Assembly: GCA_027067035.1 (NCBI GenBank)
Contig: JAMOMO010000456.1
Coordinates: 1 to 5,616, forward strand
Direction of reading: 5' to 3'
DNA: 5,616 nt
Source: Desulfobulbaceae bacterium
GTDB taxonomy: Bacteria > Desulfobacterota > Desulfobulbia > Desulfobulbales > Desulfocapsaceae
Shown here one piece after another: positions 1 through 5,579 of this stretch. The stretch's first letter is position 1. The number at the start of each line of letters is the position of its first letter. The notes under the pieces are model-generated. The model searched no databases. It was not told the origin of the DNA and saw nothing but the letters and a program-made list of their open reading frames with translations. The position numbers were made by a program, and so were the translations under genes.

Positions 1-579
1 GCGCACCTTTGCCGCTGAACGATCAGCCAGCATACCAACAGCTCTGTTCATGGCCGCAAGAGTTGCAACACTCTTTTTATTAATTGCGCTCAGAAGATCC
101 GGATCCGCCCCGCCACCGCCTGCCGCCTCTACCATGGCCTGCAGCTCTCCCCACAGAACAGCTACCTTTTCAAGCTGCTTCCCCACGGCCTTATTCCCTG
201 CTGCTGAAAGCTGTACCGGATCAGTCATTCCCAGATCTCTATAGGTTGTGCCCCCATTCTGCAATGCAGCCAGAGACACATTAAAGAGTTCCGCCGTTCT
301 GGCAAGCATTCCGGTATCATTGCCGGACACACCGTTTTTGTTCTGCAGCTGGATAAAAAAGAATTCCTTGCTGTACTTCTGGGTCAGCATCCTCTGACGA
401 CCTGCAATGTTTATCTCAAGTCCGTCACCTTTCTGCTGATACAGAGTAAAAGAGGTATACACTATCATAATGGTGAGAACGGTAAAAAACAGAACACTTA
501 ACACCTTCAGCTTCCTGTCCACACCAAGACGCTCAATGTTAATCACCCTTTCCAGCAGATGTTTCCAGAACAACAGCAT
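1..579 (-). CDS. Membrane sensor with PilJ/NarX-type input domain, C-terminal part outside the window
   Basis: This is the N-terminal 193 residues of a gene that runs off the left edge. I translated it directly from the minus strand, and it is open throughout. Residues 1-23 are a short cytoplasmic head. Residues about 24-46 are a hydrophobic membrane helix (LKVLSVLFFTVLTIMIVYTS). From residue 55 comes LEINIAGRQRMLTQKYSKE, which matches the conserved start of the PilJ/NarX-type four-helix sensory domain, where an Asn-x-x-Gly-Arg-Gln-Arg-Met-Leu-x-Gln segment is typical. The rest (to residue 193) is mostly helical and fits a periplasmic helical-bundle input domain. In this family the output can be a chemotaxis methyl-accepting domain, a histidine kinase or a GGDEF domain. 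The visible part cannot decide between them, although methyl-accepting proteins often have this domain. The start at 579 is chosen because a GGAGG sequence lies five bases upstream. An in-frame ATG at 591 is possible but would place that GGAGG inside the gene. The preceding gene on this strand is separated by about 285 bases. Confidence 0.72.
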   Translation of the reverse strand, partial: MLLFWKHLLERVINIERLGVDRKLKVLSVLFFTVLTIMIVYTSFTLYQQKGDGLEINIAGRQRMLTQKYSKEFFFIQLQNKNGVSGNDTGMLARTAELFNVSLAALQNGGTTYRDLGMTDPVQLSAAGNKAVGKQLEKVAVLWGELQAMVEAAGGGGADPDLLSAINKKSVATLAAMNRAVGMLADRSAAKVR

Positions 580-800
580 GATGGCCTCCATGGATCCATT
601 CAGAAAAAACAGTCTTTCAGGCAGACAATGCTTCCTTTTTCACCGGCTTCACTCCCGATTCTGCAGCAGAAACAGCAGTGACAGTCCTCGCATGCCTGCA
701 TGCTGACTAAGTAACGAGGTATTTTTTATCAGGATATCATCTGGCACAAAAAAAATACAGCCAGGTCGCATTTTTTGAACTTCAAAACATAAGGAGGGGG
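580..800 (-). promoter_or_regulatory. Leader and probable promoter region of the sensor gene
   Basis: This gap lies between the ATPase gene terminator and the sensor gene, so a promoter reading leftward is expected here. I could not find a convincing sigma-70 pair of boxes. Visible structure is as follows. TTTTGAA-C-TTCAAAA is a perfect 15-base inverted repeat at 773-787 and could be an operator. Two copies of the palindrome GCATGC, two bases apart, lie at 690-703. CCTCG at 686-690 and its complement CGAGG at 715-719 bracket the GCATGC pair and could form a hairpin in the leader transcript. No convincing small gene was seen. Confidence 0.35.
585..589 (-). promoter_or_regulatory. Ribosome binding site deciding the sensor start
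   Basis: The minus strand reads GGAGG here, followed by five bases (CCATC) and then the ATG at 579. The alternative in-frame ATG at 591 overlaps this site and has no comparable purine-rich sequence upstream of it. The first start is therefore preferred. Confidence 0.6.
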
Positions 801-854
801 AAAAGAAACAGGAACAGTACGCCGGCAGAGACAGATGTCTGCAGGCGCGTACTG
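801..854 (-). terminator. Probable rho-independent terminator of the AAA-SPOR gene
   Basis: Just beyond the TGA of the ATPase gene, the minus strand can form a hairpin. Its outer stem is a perfect 8-base pairing of CAGTACGC (815-822) with GCGTACTG (847-854). A second 5-base pairing, GCAGA (825-829) with TCTGC (838-842), sits inside it around an 8-base loop. Read on the minus strand, the stem is followed by a T-rich run (TTCCTGTTTCTTTT, 814 down to 801). The T-tract is interrupted and the stem has an internal loop, so strength is uncertain. The location ten bases after the stop codon supports the call. Confidence 0.6.
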
Positions 855-864
855 CCCTTAGACA

Positions 865-2628
865 TCATTCTTCCACACGCGCCTTTTCAACTGCACCACG
901 CACCGACACAGGGTACGGACGGCGATCACGCAGGAAAATAGGCATATTGTTACGGGCATTTCGTGCCGCGGCCATGCTCGGATAGACCCCGTAAAAGACC
1001 ATATATACCGGCGGCTCCGAAGGTCTCTTCAGCATCACCAGTTTATCTGCTACCGCCTGATAGTCCGGCTGGGTCAGAATTCTTTTCAGGTTTTCCTCAG
1101 CCTTTTCAGATTTCAGCGCCATGAGCTGAATACTGAAACTGCTGTCGAGTTCACCATTGAGCCAGCTCTGCCCTGCAGCAAAAAACTTCCCGAGAACAGG
1201 ATCCCGGAGATCTTCAGGAGATACCGTTACTGCAGTTGCCGCCGGAACCGCAGACCGCCCCGCCAGCTTTTTTTTCTGTTTGGGGACAAGCCGCGTGGAG
1301 ACAAGACGCTTACTTTTTTCCGCTGTTATCTTTTTAAGGGACTCGGGTTTGGCACGATCAGCATCAGTGCTACTTCGCTCCACAATCTCCACCGGGGATA
1401 TATCCACGGGAGTATACGGAACCTCTTCCTCCCGGGACGCCACAGGCACCGGAGTCTCCACCTCAACAGGCTCCACATTTTCCTCTCCGCCTTCAGCCGC
1501 AGACACTTCCACATCCTGCGGCAGCTCTTCCTGTACGGTCTCCTGCTCCGCGACCCGTTCCTCCGGCTCTTCTTCTGTCACTTCCACAGGAGAAACCACG
1601 GTCTCATCCCTGCCGGTATCCTCAAGATCGCTCTGCGGAAATGCCGGTTCACTGGTAAAGACAGGAGTTCTCAACTCATTTACCACCAGTTCCGAAGGAA
1701 CCGGTTCATCATCTCCTGTCAGATAAGATACCAGGATGAGGGCAAGGAGGGCTATGGCTCCGCCAATACAGATTTTGGGAGAAAACGGGATACGATCCCA
1801 GATACCTGAACCCGGCGAGAGCATCTCCGTTTCCGGCGTGTCATCTTTTACATGATCAAGAAGGACAAGAAATGAGGTGTCGGCATTGGAAGAACGCAGA
1901 GACTCATCCGCATACACGTTTATAAGACGCAGGTTGCCGCGTCCCATGGAGGCTATCTTGGCAGCGGCCTCTTTGGTGAACACCTCCTGATTCTCTTCTC
2001 CCCGCAGCCCCTGCACACAAAAATTCAGGTAGCTCCAGGTCTCATTATCATCAAGGGCTGAAAGAAAGAACTGCTTCTCCGTTATTCGGCCGAAATCACA
2101 GAGAGCAAGCTGTTCCATATTGGCACTGAGGCTTTTTCGACCGGCAAAAAGAAGCTGCAGCCCACCTCCTTCGGCATTCACATCATCAAGAATCTTACGC
2201 ACCCTCTCCAGGGTCGCCAGATACATTTTTTCAGCCTCATCACAGATAAGAAGCAGAGATTCCCCCCTGGCCCTGAGTGTTGCAATGAGGTTGAGAAATA
2301 CCTTTCTGGCATCGGCCCTGTTTATATCAGCCGGGTACTGCAGCCTGCATTCCTGGGCAGCAACCCGCACAACATCCTCAAATGACTCAACTATCTGCGG
2401 GAGAAAAAGAACCCTGTGCTCCGCTCCCCACTGCTCCTGCAACATCTTGCAGAGCATGGTCTTACCGCTTCCCTCTTCCCCTATCAAGGTTACCAGATCA
2501 ACCTTTTCCTGAAGAGCGGTTTTTATGTCATTTAGAATAGCCCCCCGTCCGCCTCCAACAAAAAACTGCGCCGTATTACACTCTTCCTGAAACGGGGCTG
2601 TGCCCTCACTGTTCTGCTCAACATCCAT
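865..2628 (-). CDS. ExeA-like AAA ATPase with membrane segment and C-terminal SPOR-like (DamX-like) domain
   Basis: The 587-residue protein has four parts. (1) Residues about 20-260 are an ExeA/AAA_22-type ATPase: Walker A GEEGSGKT at 50-57, Walker B LLLICDEAE around 125-133 with Asp130-Glu131, a sensor-1-like strand LQLLFAGRKSL at 157-167, and GNLRLINVYADESL at 231-244, matching the conserved 'G-x-R-x-I-N' helix of ExeA relatives. (2) A single hydrophobic helix at about 286-303, with no signal peptide, so the ATPase should be cytoplasmic and the C-terminus periplasmic. (3) A long linker at 304-495, first acidic and rich in Glu, Val and Pro, then basic (about 422-458). (4) Residues about 497-580 resemble a SPOR domain, with FSIQLMALKS near its start and VYMVFYGVYPSMAAARNA at 541-558, most like DamX. 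SPOR domains bind denuded septal peptidoglycan, so a role in division or envelope remodelling is inferred. The start ATG at 2628 has only a distant GAGGTG about 12 bases upstream. GspA/ExeA secretion ATPases are the main alternative, but they carry a different peptidoglycan-binding domain. Confidence 0.83.
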   Translation of the reverse strand: MDVEQNSEGTAPFQEECNTAQFFVGGGRGAILNDIKTALQEKVDLVTLIGEEGSGKTMLCKMLQEQWGAEHRVLFLPQIVESFEDVVRVAAQECRLQYPADINRADARKVFLNLIATLRARGESLLLICDEAEKMYLATLERVRKILDDVNAEGGGLQLLFAGRKSLSANMEQLALCDFGRITEKQFFLSALDDNETWSYLNFCVQGLRGEENQEVFTKEAAAKIASMGRGNLRLINVYADESLRSSNADTSFLVLLDHVKDDTPETEMLSPGSGIWDRIPFSPKICIGGAIALLALILVSYLTGDDEPVPSELVVNELRTPVFTSEPAFPQSDLEDTGRDETVVSPVEVTEEEPEERVAEQETVQEELPQDVEVSAAEGGEENVEPVEVETPVPVASREEEVPYTPVDISPVEIVERSSTDADRAKPESLKKITAEKSKRLVSTRLVPKQKKKLAGRSAVPAATAVTVSPEDLRDPVLGKFFAAGQSWLNGELDSSFSIQLMALKSEKAEENLKRILTQPDYQAVADKLVMLKRPSEPPVYMVFYGVYPSMAAARNARNNMPIFLRDRRPYPVSVRGAVEKARVEE

Positions 2629-2640
2629 GATTCTTTTTCA

Positions 2641-2665
2641 CACCTCACAGCAATTACTCTGCTGT
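2641..2665 (-). promoter_or_regulatory. Ribosome binding site and small leader hairpin of the AAA-SPOR gene
   Basis: On the minus strand the likely Shine-Dalgarno sequence GAGGTG (2646-2641) lies about 12 bases from the ATG, longer than usual. Directly upstream, ACAGC and GCTGT (plus-strand 2647-2651 and 2661-2665) can pair around a 9-base loop, so the hairpin abuts the binding site. This could mildly limit translation; that is inference. Confidence 0.3.
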
Positions 2666-2822
2666 AAAAAAACTGCATTCCAAATTAGTTAACTCAGTAT
2701 ATGATAGCTCATATCCGCACAGGAAAAACAGGCATTGTGCGTTTCATATGATATCATCCCGGATCCGTGAGTACCCGCCGGCAATATAACGTGTCTCGTT
2801 TGCCAGCAGACAGCCCACAGGG

Positions 2823-2880
2823 AAAAGCCGTACCCAGAGTGATGAAAAAAAGATACCATAAGTACACTCTGGTACCTTTT
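2823..2880 (+). terminator. Large imperfect hairpin with A-tract and T-tract ends
   Basis: CCAGAGTG (2834-2841) pairs perfectly with CACTCTGG (2865-2872). The pairing extends past a one-base bulge with GTA/TAC, then past a two-base bulge with AAAAG (2823-2827) against CTTTT (2876-2880). The loop is 23 bases and A-rich. This shape suits a rho-independent terminator, possibly working in both directions. It is odd because no annotated gene ends here. It could end a short untranslated RNA, attenuate transcription into the permease gene, or be an operator-like element. Confidence 0.4.
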
Positions 2881-2956
2881 GCCGGATTTTCGTCACGGAT
2901 TCAGGATTATTTTAATCACTTGTGATAGAAATGTATACACTACAGCGCTGCTGTTC

Positions 2957-2961
2957 AAGGA
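2957..2961 (+). promoter_or_regulatory. Ribosome binding site of the TSUP permease
   Basis: AAGGA lies ten bases before the ATG at 2972. It supports this start over the upstream in-frame ATG at 2879, where no comparable site is placed. Confidence 0.5.
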
Positions 2962-2971
2962 AATTATATTC

Positions 2972-3688
2972 ATGCTCACACCTTTACTCATCAGTATCAT
3001 CTTCCTCCTTGCCGGATTTGTCCAGGGAATGACAGGTTTCGGCTCAGCCCTGGTGGCTATCCCTCTGCTCAGCCTGATCATTGATATCAAAAGTGCTGTT
3101 CCGCTCTGCATTTTAAACAGTATGGTTATCACCACCTACCTTTCACTGAAAATGCGCACCCACCTCAACACGGAAAAAATCCTGCCACTCTGCATAGCAG
3201 CAGTTCCAGGAATTATCGTTGGCTCAACCCTCCTCAAACGGGTCAGCTCAGGCCTGATCCAGAGCAGCCTCGGCATACTGCTCATTGCCTACTCACTCTA
3301 CAATCTGTACAGCACGCCCCAACCGCGGAAATTAAACAGGTCCTGGTCCTATGTCGCAGGGTTCATGTCCGGGGCCATTGGCGCAGCTTTTTCTGCCGGA
3401 GGGCCGCCCACCATTATTTATGCGACCCTCAATAACTGGAAAAAAGACACCATCAAGGCCACTCTGAGTGGTTTTTTTCTCTTCAACTCCTATCTTATCG
3501 CCGTGTTCCATGCCATTAACGGCTTGACCACCATTGACGTTTTTACGCAATTTATGATCTCAGCCCCCTTTGTATTGCTCGGTACTGTGCTGGGAACCAT
3601 CTGTTATGGAAAGATACCACGTGAGCGTTATTTGCAGATCATATTTGCCTTTCTGGTTTTGATGGGTATCATTATGATAATAACCTGA
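2972..3688 (+). CDS. TauE/SafE (TSUP) family membrane permease
   Basis: The 238-residue polytopic membrane protein has about eight hydrophobic segments, normal for the TSUP (formerly DUF81) family. The family's two internal repeats are both visible. The first begins GFVQGMTGFGSALVAIP at residues 15-31. The second begins GFMSGAIGAAFSAGGPPT at 130-147, with the typical Gly-Gly-Pro-Pro. Family members move small anions across the inner membrane, notably sulfite and sulfur- or carbon-containing organic acids such as sulfoacetate. The substrate cannot be read from sequence. The frame stays open upstream to an ATG at 2879, but the start at 2972 is preferred. It has AAGGA ten bases upstream, it matches the usual length with the first membrane segment starting at once, and the extra 31 residues would be translated from promoter-like palindromic DNA. 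The gene lies 167 bases before an acetolactate-synthase-type gene on the same strand. Regulation through the palindromes upstream is plausible. Confidence 0.9.
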   Translation: MLTPLLISIIFLLAGFVQGMTGFGSALVAIPLLSLIIDIKSAVPLCILNSMVITTYLSLKMRTHLNTEKILPLCIAAVPGIIVGSTLLKRVSSGLIQSSLGILLIAYSLYNLYSTPQPRKLNRSWSYVAGFMSGAIGAAFSAGGPPTIIYATLNNWKKDTIKATLSGFFLFNSYLIAVFHAINGLTTIDVFTQFMISAPFVLLGTVLGTICYGKIPRERYLQIIFAFLVLMGIIMIIT

Positions 3689-3711
3689 ACCCGTGACGAC
3701 AATCCGGCAAC

Positions 3712-3769
3712 AACCGGCATGGCATATTGCTTTTACCCGGTTTCATGGCGGTGGCGGTCCGGTTTTTTC
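3712..3769 (+). terminator. Possible weak terminator or leader structure between permease and synthase genes
   Basis: After the permease stop, AACCGG (3712-3717) can pair with CCGGTT at 3737-3742, or alternatively with CCGGTT at 3759-3764. The second copy runs directly into a TTTTTT tract (3763-3768). The two pairings exclude each other, which resembles an attenuator. The stems are only six bases and the second loop is long, so this is weak evidence. The rest of the 167-base gap holds a small hairpin GCGG-TTCGT-CCGC (3796-3808) and a TATATT box (3833-3838), but no matching -35 that I can recognise. Confidence 0.3.
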
Positions 3770-3846
3770 TTCACTCTGCCGTACGACTTTGCCCTGCGGT
3801 TCGTCCGCCGGCCACTCAAAGCAGTGTCACAATATATTTACTTATC

Positions 3847-3850
3847 GAGG
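3847..3850 (+). promoter_or_regulatory. Ribosome binding site deciding the acetolactate synthase start
   Basis: GAGG is followed by five bases (AAAGC) and the ATG at 3856. This is a near-ideal spacing. The ATG at 3727 in the same frame lacks such a site, so the shorter protein is preferred. Confidence 0.7.
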
Positions 3851-3855
3851 AAAGC

Positions 3856-5496
3856 ATGAACGGAGCAGAACTGCTGATTCAATGTCTGGAAAATGAAGGG
3901 GTCACAACAATATTCGGTATTCCCGGCGAGGAGAACCTTGCCTTTCTTGAAGCCCTGCGCGGCTCTTCCATCCGTCTCATCCTGACCAGACACGAACAGG
4001 CGGCAGGGTTTATGGCCGCCACCTACGGACGCCTCACCGGAAAACCCGGAGTCTGCCTTGCCACACTTGGTCCCGGTGCAACAAACTTTGTCACAGCTGT
4101 CTCCTATGGCCTGCTGGGCGGAATGCCTGTGGTTTTCATCACCGGGCAAAAACCCATCAAGAAGAGCAAGCAGGGCCGTTTTCAGATCCTTGACGTGGTG
4201 AGCATGATGGAGCCACTCACCAAATTCACCAAACAGGTGGTCAATGCAGGAACCATCCCTGCCCTGGTACGCGATATCTTCCGTATTTCTGTAAACGGCA
4301 AATCAGGGCCTGTCCACATCGAACTTCCGGAAGACATTGCTGCCGAAGAGATTGACGGCGCCCCCATTGAGGTGCATACCATCCACTACCCCGTTGCAGC
4401 CCCGGAGGCCATCCTTCAGGCTGCGGATCTAATTAAAAAGGCCAAATACCCGCTCATCCTCTTCGGGGCAGCTGCCAACAGACACCATATCTGTCCCGTT
4501 GCCCGCGAACTGATAGAGGCCACAGGGCTCTATTTCTTCACCACCCAGATGGGAAAAGGCGTGGTTGACGAGCACTCTCCCCGGTGCCTGGGAACGGCGG
4601 CGCTCTCGGACCATGACTATCTTCACTGTGCCATAGATCATGCGGATATCATCATCAATGTCGGTTATGATGTGGTGGAAAAACCGCCGTTTTTCATGAA
4701 CCACGGAGAGATGAAAGTCATCCATATCAACTTTGCACCAGCTGACATCGATGAAGTCTACTTCCCGCAACATGAGGTCCTGGGAGATATCGGGTACAGC
4801 CTCAGGGCACTCCAGGAGGCACTGGCTGATACGGTTCTGGAGGAAAATGACTTTTTCAGGAGAATCCGCAAAGAGATCAATGCCCATGTCTTTCAGGATC
4901 AGGGACACAACAGATTTCCAAACACGCCGCAACATATCGTGGATGATATCCGCAAAACAGTGTCTCCTGACTCCATTGTCTCCCTCGATAACGGCATGTA
5001 CAAGATATGGTTTGCCAGGAATTTCAAGGCCACCCATTCACACTCTCTCCTGCTTGACAATGCTCTGGCCACCATGGGAGCAGGTTTTCCCGCCGCGGTG
5101 GCTGCAAAACTTGTCCATCCGGAAAAACAGGTCATCGCCGTCTGCGGTGACGGTGGATTCATGATGAACTCCCAGGAGCTGGAAACAGCAGTGCGGCTTC
5201 AACTCAACATAGTTGTCATTATTCTGCGCGACAACGGCTATGGTATGATCAAATGGAAACAGAGGGGAATGGACTTTCCGGATTTTGGCCTTGATTTTGG
5301 GAACCCGGATTTCATACAATATGCTGAAAGCTACGGAGCGCAGGGTCACAGGATATCGGAAAACGGTGCCTTTACCACGGTGCTGGCCACCTGTCTTGAG
5401 ACCCCGGGAGTCCACCTGATCGAAATGCCAGTTGATTATTCTGAAAATGAAAAAGTATTCCTGCAGGAGTTAAAAAACATCACCTGTTTGTTATAA
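3856..5496 (+). CDS. Acetolactate synthase large-subunit-type ThDP enzyme
   Basis: The 546-residue protein is full length for the acetolactate synthase (IlvB/AlsS) family, which joins two pyruvates to 2-acetolactate and CO2 using thiamine diphosphate and magnesium in the cytoplasm. The N-terminal ThDP pyrimidine domain begins with LENEGVTTIFGIPGEEN (11-27) and has the catalytic glutamate in TRHEQAAGF (Glu47). It continues with LGPGATN near residue 73 and ITGQKPIKKSKQGRFQ. A central domain follows after GPVHIELPEDI. The C-terminal cofactor domain has the GDG motif (Gly431-Asp432-Gly433) and RDNGYGMIKWKQ, with Asn460 as the expected second metal ligand. From memory it is closest to the stand-alone subgroup of roughly 547 residues (the PRK08322 type) rather than classical IlvB. 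No regulatory subunit gene (ilvN) follows in the 120 bases visible, so it may act alone or catabolically, but a separate ilvN cannot be excluded. The start at 3856 has a strong ribosome binding site; the frame is open 43 codons further up. Relatives with other substrates (glyoxylate carboligase, sulfoacetaldehyde acetyltransferase) are less likely. Confidence 0.88.
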   Translation: MNGAELLIQCLENEGVTTIFGIPGEENLAFLEALRGSSIRLILTRHEQAAGFMAATYGRLTGKPGVCLATLGPGATNFVTAVSYGLLGGMPVVFITGQKPIKKSKQGRFQILDVVSMMEPLTKFTKQVVNAGTIPALVRDIFRISVNGKSGPVHIELPEDIAAEEIDGAPIEVHTIHYPVAAPEAILQAADLIKKAKYPLILFGAAANRHHICPVARELIEATGLYFFTTQMGKGVVDEHSPRCLGTAALSDHDYLHCAIDHADIIINVGYDVVEKPPFFMNHGEMKVIHINFAPADIDEVYFPQHEVLGDIGYSLRALQEALADTVLEENDFFRRIRKEINAHVFQDQGHNRFPNTPQHIVDDIRKTVSPDSIVSLDNGMYKIWFARNFKATHSHSLLLDNALATMGAGFPAAVAAKLVHPEKQVIAVCGDGGFMMNSQELETAVRLQLNIVVIILRDNGYGMIKWKQRGMDFPDFGLDFGNPDFIQYAESYGAQGHRISENGAFTTVLATCLETPGVHLIEMPVDYSENEKVFLQELKNITCLL

Positions 5497-5548
5497 CAGA
5501 TCCAGACACCTCTTTTTACAAGACCGGCTTGGCCGCCTATCGCATAAT
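5497..5548 (+). other. Short spacer after the synthase gene
   Basis: A five-base hairpin, CTGTT (5484-5488) with AACAG (5495-5499), spans the stop codon, and a CTTTTT tract lies at 5512-5517. The tract is about 12 bases from the stem, too far for a typical terminator. Transcription probably continues into the next gene. Confidence 0.25.
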
Positions 5549-5579
5549 ATGACCAAACCACTGTCTCACTATCGCATAA
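5537..5579 (+). repeat. Eleven-base direct repeat around the last start codon
   Basis: CTATCGCATAA occurs at 5537-5547 and again at 5569-5579, 32 bases apart start to start. The first copy lies just before the putative ATG at 5549 and the second inside the new reading frame, where it contributes Tyr-Arg-Ile. A chance origin is possible, but an exact 11-base repeat at this distance is uncommon. Confidence 0.6.

Larger units (their letters stand above)
2629..2971. promoter_or_regulatory. Divergent intergenic control region with several palindromes
   Basis: This 343-base stretch holds no convincing gene and separates the leftward ATPase gene from the rightward TSUP permease. For the leftward side, the minus strand reads TATACT at 2701-2696, a good -10 box about 70 bases from the start codon, but no clear -35. 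It overlaps the inverted repeat ATATGA-TAGC-TCATAT (2699-2714). A related palindromic site, TCATATGATATCAT, lies at 2744-2757. AGTTAACT (2687-2694) is a further 8-base palindrome. For the rightward side, TGTATACA (2932-2939) is an 8-base palindrome containing TATACA, a possible -10. It is preceded by GATTA-TTT-TAATC (2905-2917) and ATCAC-TT-GTGAT (2915-2926). These look like regulator binding sites, but no regulator gene is in view. Confidence 0.45.

Noticed and set aside
791..800. Strong Shine-Dalgarno-like AAGGAGGGGG on the plus strand
   Set aside because: No start codon follows within a usable distance. On the minus strand it is part of the pyrimidine-rich tail after the terminator hairpin.
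580..864. Possible riboswitch or c-di-GMP aptamer in the sensor leader
   Set aside because: I could not match the conserved cores of known riboswitch classes.
1157..1726. Ser/Thr-rich open frame on the plus strand opposite the ATPase gene
   Set aside because: It is a reverse-strand shadow of the Glu/Val/Pro-rich linker; it has no recognisable domain.
2879..2971. In-frame 31-codon extension of the TSUP permease from an ATG at 2879
   Set aside because: It reads through a hairpin edge and promoter-like palindromes. The start at 2972 has AAGGA upstream and gives the normal family layout.
3727..3855. In-frame 43-codon N-terminal extension of the acetolactate synthase from an ATG at 3727
   Set aside because: The residues do not resemble the family N-terminus, there is no good ribosome binding site, and the ATG at 3856 has an ideal GAGG and starts at the expected family position.
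4429..5037. A 202-residue open frame on the minus strand opposite the synthase gene
   Set aside because: It lies wholly within a strongly supported family gene and shows no recognisable motif.
3856..5496. The ThDP enzyme as sulfoacetaldehyde acetyltransferase (Xsc), which would fit a TauE sulfite exporter next door
   Set aside because: Its N-terminal and central motifs (FGIPGEEN, RHEQAAGF, GQKPIKKSKQG) match acetolactate synthase relatives better than what I recall of Xsc, and it is shorter than typical Xsc.
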